In this document: piece by piece, positions 55,080 through 62,590 of the stretch | Layout: the number at the start of each line of letters is the position of its first letter | How positions within the stretch are numbered: position 1 is the stretch's first letter | Assembly (NCBI RefSeq): GCF_014126615.1 | Contig: NZ_CP059897.1 | Span: forward strand, 496,001-560,000 | DNA length: 64,000 bases | Direction: 5' to 3' | DNA from: Ciceribacter thiooxidans | Lineage (GTDB): Bacteria; Pseudomonadota; Alphaproteobacteria; Rhizobiales; Rhizobiaceae | The notes under the pieces: generated by a model | The model's database searches: none | The model's input: the letters and a program-made list of their open reading frames with translations, nothing else | What the model was told of the DNA's origin: nothing | Program-made: the position numbers and the translations under genes

Positions 55080-55970
55080 CTACGGGCTACAGCGCGCCTC
55101 GTTCCCTGCGATCCACTCAGCAACGGCGCGGCCGATGGAACCGGGATGGTCTTCCTGCAGGTAGTGCGCTCCCGCCCCTAGCTGAATGACCTGACAATTG
55201 TGTAGCGTCGCGGTAAAGGACTCGGCGAAGGCCGGGGAAACCAGAGCGCCCGGGTTCCCGACGAAGAGCAGTTTGGGATAGCGCGAGCGCGCGAGGGCGA
55301 GATGTGCTTCGGACAGCATTTCATTCACGTCCGCAGGCTCGCCGGCGATCGGCAGCTCGTTCGGAAAGCGCCAGGTAGGCTTTCGCGATTCCGGTCTGGC
55401 GAACGGAGCACGATAAACCATCATCTCTTCGTCGGTGAGCTTTCTGATGACGGAACCCGGCAATACACGCTCGACGAATGCATTCCCCTCGATGATCATC
55501 CGTTCACCTTCGCCGGGTGTACGGAACTTGCGGAACGTTTCACGTGCCGCTTCCACCTGATGGAAATCATCCCAGCTCGCCATCGGCCGGATGAACTCCA
55601 TGAAGGCGAGGCCACGAACAAAATCCGGTCGGCGAGCCGCCAGATGAAAGGCGAGCGCCGTTCCCCAATCCTGAGCGACGAGATAGGCCGAACCGATTCC
55701 CTCGGCTTCGATGAAGGCGTCGAGGTAGCGGGCGTGATCCGCGAAGCGGTAGTCGATGTCGGGTTTGCCCGACTGGCCGAAGCCGATGAGGTCGGGAGCG
55801 ATGCATCGGGCCACCGGCGCCACGTGCGGCAGGATGTTCCGCCAGATGTAGGACGAGGTCGGATTGCCGTGCAGGAAGAGTGCGACGGGCCCGTTCCCCG
55901 AACCTGCTTCCCGGTAGGCGATATGGGAGCCCAATACTGCGCGATGAGGGAGATCGATGTCGAATGTCAT
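55080..55970 (-). CDS. Haloalkane dehalogenase (alpha/beta hydrolase, HLD-II type)
   Basis: A 296-residue alpha/beta hydrolase that hydrolyses haloalkanes to alcohols and halide in the cytoplasm. The catalytic set is complete: nucleophile Asp101 in VAQDWG, halide-stabilising Trp102 and Asn36 (LHGNPTSS), acid Glu125 (LAFMEFIRP) and base His269 (GAHYLQEDHP). Asn-Asp-Glu spacing equals that of DhaA and relatives, which places it in subfamily II. The start MTFDIDLPHRA is preferred over an open extension of 23 codons. A short AGCCC-GTA-GGGCT hairpin overlaps the stop codon. A TetR gene lies upstream with a shared operator. Confidence 0.92.
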   Translation of the reverse strand: MTFDIDLPHRAVLGSHIAYREAGSGNGPVALFLHGNPTSSYIWRNILPHVAPVARCIAPDLIGFGQSGKPDIDYRFADHARYLDAFIEAEGIGSAYLVAQDWGTALAFHLAARRPDFVRGLAFMEFIRPMASWDDFHQVEAARETFRKFRTPGEGERMIIEGNAFVERVLPGSVIRKLTDEEMMVYRAPFARPESRKPTWRFPNELPIAGEPADVNEMLSEAHLALARSRYPKLLFVGNPGALVSPAFAESFTATLHNCQVIQLGAGAHYLQEDHPGSIGRAVAEWIAGNEARCSP

Positions 55971-56040
55971 GCGTTTGACCTTTGATTTGTTAGACCTCGG
56001 TTGGGCGAATGTTCGGTGCCGCGTCCTTCGAAATGTCAAT

Positions 56041-56058
56041 AATACGGTCGTACGTATT
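56041..56058 (-). promoter_or_regulatory. TetR operator upstream of the haloalkane dehalogenase gene
   Basis: AATACGGTCGTACGTATT, a 6-6-6 palindrome (AATACG/CGTATT), 70 bases before the dehalogenase start codon. The same sequence with two changes occurs directly before the TetR gene (56830-56847). Confidence 0.75.
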
Positions 56059-56230
56059 GAGTCAAGTCACAGAAGCCCCGGCCGCGACTGTGGGCGGTGA
56101 ACATGCGGGACCTCGGTCAGGGACGATCACGCCCCACTCGCAACTGTGCGCGCGCCGGGCAGCCAGCCGAGATTGAGCTTTGGACGTTATCGATGAACCC
56201 GGCAGATCGACTCGACAAACCAGATGGTCG

Positions 56231-56821
56231 TCACAAGTCTTCCTTGAAGACCGTGGCAAAAGCGATCTTCTTGAATCGCTCCAGCGCCGTCGCGTTGCGC
56301 TCGACTTTCATGCGCAGGATAGCGCCTTCCCACGAAGACAGGAGGAAATCGGCGAGGTCTTCGGGAGCAAAAGTGGAATCGATTTCGCCCGCCGACTGCG
56401 CTTGCTTGATGCAATCGGCGAAACGGTCGCGCCATTCCAGGAAAATTTCCGACAGACGCAGGCGCAACATCTCACTGAGCGGCGCTGCCTCCAGACTGAA
56501 GTCACCAATCAGACAACCACGCGAAAACCCGTCCGCCTCCAGCTGACCGGTGATGATGTCGAGATAGCGTTGCAGCCGCGCGCGCGGTGTCAGGCTCTCG
56601 TCGTCGAGTGCCAAAGAGACAAGGGTCCGCACATGCTGGAAATAGACATCCAGAACATCACGGCTGAACGCTTCCTTTGATCGGAAGTGGTTCGTGAACG
56701 AACCCTGAGGGGCGCCCGCCTCGGCAACAACATCGCGAACGCTGGCAGCGGCGTAGCCCTTGCGCAGCATGACACGAAGCCCAGCGTCCAGGATATTTTC
56801 TCTAAGCGACTTCCTTACCAT
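56231..56821 (-). CDS. TetR/AcrR family transcriptional regulator
   Basis: A 196-residue TetR-type repressor. HTH: AAASVRDVVAEAGAPQGSFTNHFRSKEAFSRDVLDVYF. The C-terminal ligand domain has GCLIGDFSLEAAPLSEMLRLRLSEIFLEWRDRFADCI, as in the YxaF/TetR_C_11-like group. It reads in the same direction as the dehalogenase gene, which lies downstream of it with its own promoter region. Shared palindromes at both promoters indicate that it represses itself and the dehalogenase gene. Confidence 0.92.
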   Translation of the reverse strand: MVRKSLRENILDAGLRVMLRKGYAAASVRDVVAEAGAPQGSFTNHFRSKEAFSRDVLDVYFQHVRTLVSLALDDESLTPRARLQRYLDIITGQLEADGFSRGCLIGDFSLEAAPLSEMLRLRLSEIFLEWRDRFADCIKQAQSAGEIDSTFAPEDLADFLLSSWEGAILRMKVERNATALERFKKIAFATVFKEDL

Positions 56822-56829
56822 TCCGCAAT

Positions 56830-56847
56830 AATGCGGTCGTCCGTATT
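56830..56847 (-). promoter_or_regulatory. TetR autoregulatory operator
   Basis: AATGCGGTCGTCCGTATT lies 8 bases before the TetR start codon and matches the dehalogenase operator (56041-56058) at 16 of 18 positions. Binding here would block transcription or ribosome access, the usual autorepression. Confidence 0.72.
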
Positions 56848-57036
56848 GCCTGTCAACGTCGAGAATGAAGCGAGGAAATCGAAGGAGACAGTTGCCGGCA
56901 CCGCCTCGGCCGAGTTGCGGCGATCTGTTCCCCGGTTACGGCCAACGAAAGCGACGGCCTCACCCTGCCCGAGCTCCACCGTTCCATGGTCGCTGTCACG
57001 ACCAGTTGGGCAGGCGGCATCGCTCGGATATGAATC

Positions 57037-57093
57037 TGCATGTGCATGCATCTATGTTGACAGGCTGCACTGGCCTAGGTTATTGCATGCACA
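57037..57093 (+). promoter_or_regulatory. TGCATG palindromes upstream of the SMR operon
   Basis: TGCATG-TG-CATGCA (57037-57050) is a perfect 14-bp palindrome, and TGCATGCA (57084-57091) is a related 8-bp one. TGTGCATGCA at 57041-57050 and TGCATGCACA at 57084-57093 also form a long inverted repeat. They sit in the 450-base gene-less region 56848-57298 before the first SMR gene. A close match occurs in front of the MarR gene at 58208. Confidence 0.55.
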
Positions 57094-57298
57094 CGCAAAG
57101 ATAATGCCGGGTGAGATTGGCCGAAGGGCTGTTGTCGGCAAACTGGCTTTCCGGGGAATTTCCCGCCGCTGTGGCTGCAGCGGGTAATCCACCGGCCCGC
57201 CGGCATCTGGAGCCATAGCGGCCGTCTCGCTCACGAAAACCGTCAGGCCGGTCGCACATACCGTGCTCGGCACGTCGTTCACGAAAGGAGTAGATGAC

Positions 57299-57619
57299 AT
57301 GAGCTGGCTATATCTTGGAATCGCCGTGATCTTCGAGATCACAGTTGCAATCAGCGCAGGCAATGCAAAGGGGTTCACTCGTCCTTGGTGGACCGTCGCC
57401 ACGCTCGTCAGCGGTGCGATCGCCACCTTTTTCCTGAGCCTCGCGCTGCTCACCTTCAGCGTCGGCGTGGGTTATGCGATCTGGACTTCTGTCGCGGGCG
57501 TCGGAATCGTCGTGCTCGGGGCGTTGTTCTTCGAGCAGCCGTTGAACTGGAGAAAGGTCCTCGGGATCGTTCTCGTCATTGGAGGCGTCGTCGGCCTGCG
57601 CCTCAGCGGCGCGGCATAG
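57299..57619 (+). CDS. SMR family transporter subunit, first of a pair
   Basis: A 106-residue protein with four membrane segments: MSWLYLGIAVIFEITVAISAG with the conserved membrane Glu13, then WWTVATLVSGAIATFFLSLAL, VGYAIWTSVAGVGIVVLGALFF and VLGIVLVIGGVVGLRLSG. It is a member of the small multidrug resistance family (proton-coupled export of cations, drugs or guanidinium). AAAGGAG is 8 bases before the start. With the second gene it forms a two-subunit (EbrAB/YkkCD-like) transporter. I looked for guanidine riboswitch motifs in the leader and did not find a convincing one. Confidence 0.92.
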   Translation: MSWLYLGIAVIFEITVAISAGNAKGFTRPWWTVATLVSGAIATFFLSLALLTFSVGVGYAIWTSVAGVGIVVLGALFFEQPLNWRKVLGIVLVIGGVVGLRLSGAA

Positions 57620-57662
57620 AGACCTCGCCGATCAACTCCATTCGATCTGAAAGGAAAGAGAT

Positions 57663-58031
57663 ATGACTGCGACCCATGAAAAGAACAGAAGCAACGGACG
57701 CGCCTGGACGATGTTGTTGCTCGCCGGGGCTTTCGAAATTGGCTATGCGCTCAGCGTCGGCGGCAGCCACGCATTCACGGTGCCGAGTTGGTCGATTGCC
57801 GCTTTCGGCTTCTTTCTCCTCACGCTTTACTTTCTGAGCGCCGCATTGAAATCGATCGATGTAGGGATCGCCTATGCAGTGTGGGCCGGTATTGGCTCCG
57901 TCGGTGCGGCAATCCTCGGCAGCATTCTGCTCGACCAGCCACTCACTCAGATTCAGGCCTTCTGGCTTGCCGTCATTATCGCCGGCGTCGTCTGGTTGAA
58001 GCTTGCTGACAGCGCAAAGCTCCAAGGATAG
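57663..58031 (+). CDS. SMR family transporter subunit, second of a pair
   Basis: A 122-residue SMR protein with a charged N-terminal extension of about 15 residues before the first helix (WTMLLLAGAFEIGYALSVG, conserved Glu25). Three more helices follow, and IAYAVWAGIGSVGAAILGSILLDQPL is the family signature. It starts 43 bases after its partner with GAAAGAG upstream. The unequal N-termini suggest opposite membrane topologies of the two subunits, as in other paired SMR systems. Confidence 0.92.
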   Translation: MTATHEKNRSNGRAWTMLLLAGAFEIGYALSVGGSHAFTVPSWSIAAFGFFLLTLYFLSAALKSIDVGIAYAVWAGIGSVGAAILGSILLDQPLTQIQAFWLAVIIAGVVWLKLADSAKLQG

Positions 58032-58161
58032 AGCTTTTGCCGTTTCCCTTCCGCGCCCTTGTCATGGATTGGAGCGACGGCAAACCTGGACGCGATGTTG
58101 ACCGCTTCCAGGAGCACTACGACGCAACCGTCCGTGCTGAGGTTTCGGCCGTCGGCAAAGA

Positions 58162-58182
58162 GAGCCTGCGTTGCGCAGGCTC
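58162..58182 (+). terminator. Hairpin downstream of the SMR operon
   Basis: GAGCCTGCG-TTG-CGCAGGCTC: a perfect 9-bp stem with a 3-nt loop, 130 bases after the second SMR stop and before the MarR operator. The following bases (GTCATCTTGG) are a poor T-run, so termination strength is uncertain. Confidence 0.5.
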
Positions 58183-58207
58183 GTCATCTTGGACTTGAGT
58201 CATCACT

Positions 58208-58221
58208 TGCATGGGCATACA
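58208..58221 (+). promoter_or_regulatory. TGCATG palindrome before the MarR gene
   Basis: TGCATG-GG-CATACA differs from the SMR-operon palindrome (57037-57050) by one arm base. It lies 46 bases before the MarR start codon, in the promoter position, so it is likely a MarR operator for autoregulation. Confidence 0.55.
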
Positions 58222-58266
58222 TCTCTGGAGTGTCTTGACCGTGTCCGCAGGGAGTCCGGAGTGCTC

Positions 58267-58677
58267 ATGTCAGAAGAAAGTGAATCGTGGCTCGCGCTGA
58301 TCCATGCGGTCGCGAGCGTCGAGGCCGATCTCGAGAAGGTTCTCCAGGAACGGCACGGTCTCGGTCTCTCCGAGTATCGAGCACTTGAAATATTGTCGCG
58401 TTCGCCAGGATCCGAGCTTCGAATGCAGGCGCTCGCGGCATATCTCCGTTTGAACCAGAGCTCGGTGTCGCGGATGGTGGAACGTCTGGAGCGCGCCGGG
58501 CTCGCCATTCGCGATCTCTGCCCCGACGACAAGCGCGGTGTTTACGCTGTTCTCACCGAGAAGGGCCGCGGACATCTCGAGAAAGCACAACCCGATTACG
58601 TGGCGGCGTTGAAGGTGTCCCTCGAGAGGCGTGGGTGTGGAGAACTGCTCGCGGTAAGCGGGCCGAAGGTGGGTTGA
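58267..58677 (+). CDS. MarR family transcriptional regulator
   Basis: A 136-residue winged-helix regulator. LGLSEYRALEILSRSPGSELRMQALAAYLRLNQSSVSRMVERLERAGLAIRDLCPDDKRGVYAVLTEKGRGHLEKAQPDY shows the MarR HTH and wing (D-x-R-G). The start MSEESESW with GGAGT upstream is chosen over a longer frame. It stands in the same direction behind the paired SMR genes and probably represses them through the shared palindromes. Confidence 0.9.
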   Translation: MSEESESWLALIHAVASVEADLEKVLQERHGLGLSEYRALEILSRSPGSELRMQALAAYLRLNQSSVSRMVERLERAGLAIRDLCPDDKRGVYAVLTEKGRGHLEKAQPDYVAALKVSLERRGCGELLAVSGPKVG

Positions 58678-59164
58678 GCCACGCCGAGTACTCATCAAAA
58701 AGCTGGAAGCAGGCTATTTGGGGTCAGAGCCCCGTCGACCAGAGCTTCCGGTGGCCCCGCGCCTGACCGGCACCTCGATCCATGTCGGTCCGATCGTTGC
58801 CGGGCCTACCGGGTTCGGCGGCGCCGATTGAACGCGAGCACTGCGGCTGCTGTTGGGGGGACAGGAATTTTCTTGAGAAAGCCTTTTCTCACATTGACAC
58901 CTCAGCACTCCACAGGAAGAGCGTCGCTATTCCGATCGGGAACAACGGCGGATTGTCCCGACATAATGTACGCTCCAAAACCGGTGGTTGAGATATCGTC
59001 CGAATCGGGTCAAACACAGTCACAATCGTCAACCGTTTGCCGCGGTCACCCCTCTCCTTTCTCGTTCGTCGAGTCAGGCATCTAGCCAAGCAGCTGGTCG
59101 GTGGTAGAGGTGGCGGGCAAGTATCTATCAACCGTGCGTACGTGTTTCAGGGAGGATACAGCCT
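58678..59164. other. Gene-less leader before the AGCS symporter
   Basis: About 490 bases. Short frames on both strands lack any recognised family. The last part should hold the symporter promoter; I see no clear consensus boxes or riboswitch. Confidence 0.45.
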
Positions 59165-60628
59165 ATGAATGTCATCACCGACTTCTTCGGACTGATCGAA
59201 GACCTCACCTGGGGATGGGCATTGATTCCAATCCTCGTCGTTTTCGGCCTGTTCATCACAGTCATGAGCGGATTCGTCCAGATCGAATTCTTTACCCGGA
59301 TGTTCCGTGTCCTCTTTTCCAAGAACCAGACTGGTGACCCGAACGCGATCAGTGCACGCGAAGCGCTGCTGGTTTCGGTCGGCGGGCGTGTCGGCGGCGG
59401 CAACATCGCTGGCGTCGCGGTCGCGATCACGCTCGGCGGACCGGGTGCGGTGTTCTGGATGTGGGCAATTGCGCTGATCGGCATGGCGACGAGTCTGGTG
59501 GAGTCGACGCTTGCGCAGCTCTACAAGCGGTCCAACGGTGACGGAACCTATCGCGGCGGGCCTGCCAGCTACATCATTCATGGACTGGGCGTAAAGTACA
59601 AATGGCTGGCGATCGTCTACGCCGTTTGCCTGATGCTGGCATTCGCGTTCGGCTTCAACGCCTTTCAGGGCAACACCTTTGCCGGCGCCGTCAAAGACAG
59701 CCTCGGCGTCGATCGTTTGTGGAGCGGAATCGGTCTCGCGATCATCACAGGATTCATCGTCTATGGTGGCATCCGCCGCATCGCCAAAGCCGCCGATGTG
59801 ATCATACCGATCATGGCCTTCATCTATATCGGCCTGGCACTGCTGGTAATTGTGTCGAACATTACCGCGTTGCCGGCTGTAGTCTGGTCCATCGTCGCGA
59901 ACGCGTTTGGGCTTGAGCAAGCCGTTGGCGGCGGTTTCGGAGCGGCGCTGGCCCAAGGTCTCCGGCGCGGCCTGTTCTCCAACGAGGCCGGACTCGGCTC
60001 CGCGCCCAATGTCGCTGCGACGGCCGATGTTCGGCATCCGATCAGCCAGGGCATCACCCAGTCACTCTCGGTCTTCATCGACACGATCGTCATCTGCTCG
60101 TGCACGGCCTTCATTATCCTGCTCAGCCCCGTCTATCAGCCGGGGTTGGAAGGCATCGACGGCGTTGTGCTGACCCAGCAATCACTGGTCAGTCAGGTCG
60201 GCAGCTGGTCGCAATATTTCCTGACCTTCGCGGTCCTGCTCTTCGCCTTCAGCTCTGTCATCTACAACTACTATCTCGGCGAAACGGCTCTGAAAGTGAT
60301 GACCTCGCAGGCGGTAGCCCTACATGTGCTGCGACTTGCCGTCGTCGTTGTGGTCTTCCTCGGGGCGACGGCTCCGGGAGCGACGGCGGTGTTCTTCTTC
60401 TCCGACCCGTTGATGGGTGTGCTCGCCGTCGTCAATTTGATGGCGATCATGATGCTCTTTCCCGTGGCTTTGCGCGTTCTTGACGATTTTCGCTCGCAGC
60501 TGAAGGCGGGCGTGGCACGGCCGGTATTCCAGCCTGCGGCATTTCCTGATCTCGATCTGGATCACTCCGCCTGGCCACATGCCCGAAGATCTGTCGAGCA
60601 GAGCGGCCTCGAGGAGGGCACTGCCTGA
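59165..60628 (+). CDS. AGCS family sodium:alanine/glycine symporter
   Basis: A 487-residue inner-membrane transporter with about eleven helices. Family signatures are intact: VSVGGRVGGGNIAGVAVAITLGGPGAVFWMW near residues 75-105 and ALAQGLRRGLFSNEAGLGSAPNVAATADVRHP near residues 260-295. It couples sodium influx to uptake of small amino acids such as alanine or glycine. GGGAGGA lies before the start. It is followed by a structured RNA that resembles the AbcR regulators of amino-acid transporters. Confidence 0.95.
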   Translation: MNVITDFFGLIEDLTWGWALIPILVVFGLFITVMSGFVQIEFFTRMFRVLFSKNQTGDPNAISAREALLVSVGGRVGGGNIAGVAVAITLGGPGAVFWMWAIALIGMATSLVESTLAQLYKRSNGDGTYRGGPASYIIHGLGVKYKWLAIVYAVCLMLAFAFGFNAFQGNTFAGAVKDSLGVDRLWSGIGLAIITGFIVYGGIRRIAKAADVIIPIMAFIYIGLALLVIVSNITALPAVVWSIVANAFGLEQAVGGGFGAALAQGLRRGLFSNEAGLGSAPNVAATADVRHPISQGITQSLSVFIDTIVICSCTAFIILLSPVYQPGLEGIDGVVLTQQSLVSQVGSWSQYFLTFAVLLFAFSSVIYNYYLGETALKVMTSQAVALHVLRLAVVVVVFLGATAPGATAVFFFSDPLMGVLAVVNLMAIMMLFPVALRVLDDFRSQLKAGVARPVFQPAAFPDLDLDHSAWPHARRSVEQSGLEEGTA

Positions 60629-60639
60629 GGTTTCCCCGC

Positions 60640-60660
60640 TGCAGCATATGCATAGCTGCA
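60640..60660 (+). promoter_or_regulatory. Palindrome just upstream of the small-RNA promoter
   Basis: TGCAGC-ATATGCATA-GCTGCA: 6-bp arms around a centre that itself holds the TATGCATA palindrome. It ends where the candidate -35 box (TTGCAC, 60661-60666) begins, the position of an activator site. In Brucella and Agrobacterium the LysR-type protein VtlR activates an abcR gene; whether a homologue binds here is inference. Confidence 0.45.
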
Positions 60661-60698
60661 TTGCACAATAAATGTTTTCCAACTGATCAAAAATTGGT

Positions 60699-60823
60699 CA
60701 TAAGGGAAACAGCTGATGCACTTGACGGTTTTCCTCCCAGTGCCGTCGCAACAGCTGTTCCCCTCTGGAGGTTGAAGATCTCCACACCTCATGGGCCGCG
60801 GTTTCCGCCGGCCCATTTTTTTT
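60699..60823 (+). ncRNA. Structured small RNA, AbcR (alpha-r15)-like
   Basis: About 125 nt with three stem-loops. Stem 1: GGGAAACAGCTG (60704-60715) with CAGCTGTTCCC (60752-60762), one bulged A, enclosing GACGG (60724-60728) paired with CCGTC (60743-60747) and an unpaired TTTTCCTCCCAG loop. Stem 2: TGGAG (60766-60770) with CTCCA (60780-60784). Stem 3 is a terminator ending in eight T. The exposed CUCCC anti-Shine-Dalgarno motif and this layout are the known design of AbcR RNAs, which silence ABC-transporter mRNAs with Hfq. Promoter-like TTGCAC (60661) and TGATCA (60684) lie 17 bases apart. No gene follows on this strand. Confidence 0.65.
60791..60823 (+). terminator. Rho-independent terminator of the small RNA
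   Basis: ATGGGCC (60791-60797) pairs with GGCCCAT (60810-60816), with an inner GCGG/CCGC extension over a TTT loop, followed by a run of eight T. This is the best intrinsic terminator in the window. It would also end any read-through from the symporter gene. Confidence 0.88.
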
Positions 60824-61057
60824 GTCCATGCGCCCAGATCGGCGGGCGAGCTCTTCGTCGTGGTTGTCATGCTCTTTCGTCGGCCGTCAGCTCTCGATAT
60901 CCCGTCGGGGCTTCGTTCTCGAAAACGCTTGGGGCTCGTAGGGTGTTCTTTGCACCGACGGCCGCGATCCCGTCGCGAAACACGAACGAGATCGCGCCGC
61001 TTCCGGCAAGGATAGATCAATTCCGGCGAGTGTTGCGAAGAAGCTGCTTCCGGACGC

Positions 61058-62590
61058 CTACACTCCTGCCGGAGCGCCCGACGGAACATAAAGACCAGCA
61101 TATCGCTCACGAAGCACGTTCTTCTGGACCTTGCCCATCGTGTTGCGCGGCAGGTCGTCGACGAAGATCACTCGCTTTGGCTGCTTGTAGCGCGCCAGAC
61201 GGTCCTTCAGTCCGTCGAGAATGGCGCGTTCATCGATTGATGCATCCGCTTTCCGCACGACGACTGCAGTCACGCCCTCGCCGAAATCCGGGTGCGGTAC
61301 ACCGATCACGGCAGTCTCGACCACGCCCGGCATCTGGTCGATTTCGGCCTCGACCTCTTTCGGATAGATGTTGTAACCGCCGGAGATCACGAGATCCTTG
61401 CCGCGTCCGACGATATGCACGTAGCCTTGCTCATCGATCTTGCCGAGATCGCCGGTGATGAAGAAGCCATCGGTGCGGAATTCGGCCTGCGTCTTTTCGG
61501 GCATTCGCCAGTAGCCCTTGAAAACGTTGGGTCCTTTCACCTCGATCATGCCGGTCTCACCGACGGGAAGCGGCGTTCCGCTTTCGGGATCGGTCACGCG
61601 CAGCGAAACGCCGGGGAGGGGAAAGCCCACCGTTCCGGCGATGCGCTCGCCATCGTACGGGTTCGAGGTATTCATGTTGGTCTCGGTCATGCCGTATCGC
61701 TCGAGGATCGCATGACCCGTCATCGCGTGAAATGTCCTGTGGGTCTCGGCAAGCAGCGGCGCCGAGCCGGACACGAACAGCCGCATGTTGGCCGTCGCGT
61801 CACGCGTCAGGCCCGGGTGCTGGACGAGGCGCACGTAGAAGGTCGGAACGCCCATCATCGCCGTAGCCTTCGGCATCAGCCGAAGAACCTCGTCCGCGTC
61901 GAACTTCGGCAGGAAATACATCGAGGCGCCGGCGAGGAGTACGATATTGGAGGCGACGAAAAGGCCGTGGGTGTGGAAGATCGGCAGCGCATGAATGAGG
62001 CGGTCTTCGGCGGTAAAGCGCCAATAATCGCGAAGCGTGAGGGCGTTGGACAGGAGATTGTCGTGCGTCAGCATGGCGCCCTTGGAGCGGCCCGTCGTGC
62101 CGGACGTGTAGAGAATCGCGGCAAGATCGTCCGGACCCCGACGTGCGTCGGTGAAATCGGAAGCTTGCTTGTCTGCACATTCCATCAGAGTGCCGCCGCC
62201 GTTCTCGTCGAGTGTTTCGACATGAGCGCCGTGGCCCGCGGCAACTTTCGCGATGCCCTCCCTGACCGCCGGTGCGCAGACCACCACCCGCGGCTCGGCA
62301 TCACCGATGAAATAGTCAAGTTCGGTAAGCGTGTAGGCAGTGTTCAGAGGAAGGTAGACTGCGCCGACGCGAAGGCAGGCGAGATAGAGCATCAGCGCTT
62401 CGGGACTCTTTTCCACCTGCACGGCGACCCGGTCGCCCGGTTGCACGTCGAGCGCCTCGAGCGCCGATGCGATCCGGCCTGAAAGCGCCAGCATGTCCCC
62501 GTAAGTCCACGAGCGACCGTCTGTCGTCCGAATGAAGACGGCATCCGGGCGCGCGGCATTGCGGATCGCGTCGAACAGGTGATTTCTCAT
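61058..62590 (-). CDS. matB: Malonate--CoA ligase (malonyl-CoA synthetase)
   Basis: A 510-residue ANL-superfamily enzyme that converts malonate, ATP and CoA to malonyl-CoA. Visible motifs: AMP/P-loop YTSGTTGRSKGAMLTH (about residues 160-175), LPIFHTHGLF, the acceptor motif ERYGMTETNMNTSNPYDGER characteristic of MatB, the hinge GDLGKIDEQGYVHIVGRGKDLVISGG, and the C-terminal catalytic lysine in LPRNTMGKVQKNVLRE. It overlaps the upstream matA gene by 4 bases (ATGA), the rhizobial matAB order. The product feeds MatA, giving acetyl-CoA. Confidence 0.95.
   Translation of the reverse strand: MRNHLFDAIRNAARPDAVFIRTTDGRSWTYGDMLALSGRIASALEALDVQPGDRVAVQVEKSPEALMLYLACLRVGAVYLPLNTAYTLTELDYFIGDAEPRVVVCAPAVREGIAKVAAGHGAHVETLDENGGGTLMECADKQASDFTDARRGPDDLAAILYTSGTTGRSKGAMLTHDNLLSNALTLRDYWRFTAEDRLIHALPIFHTHGLFVASNIVLLAGASMYFLPKFDADEVLRLMPKATAMMGVPTFYVRLVQHPGLTRDATANMRLFVSGSAPLLAETHRTFHAMTGHAILERYGMTETNMNTSNPYDGERIAGTVGFPLPGVSLRVTDPESGTPLPVGETGMIEVKGPNVFKGYWRMPEKTQAEFRTDGFFITGDLGKIDEQGYVHIVGRGKDLVISGGYNIYPKEVEAEIDQMPGVVETAVIGVPHPDFGEGVTAVVVRKADASIDERAILDGLKDRLARYKQPKRVIFVDDLPRNTMGKVQKNVLRERYAGLYVPSGAPAGV

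Noticed and set aside
56848..57298. Guanidine riboswitch in front of the SMR pair
   Set aside because: ACGA tetrads occur near the start codon but are not in paired hairpin loops as in guanidine-II, and I could not fit the guanidine-I or -III consensus.
61292..62482. Plus-strand open frame of 396 codons opposite matB
   Set aside because: Antisense shadow of matB; no ribosome-binding site or family features.
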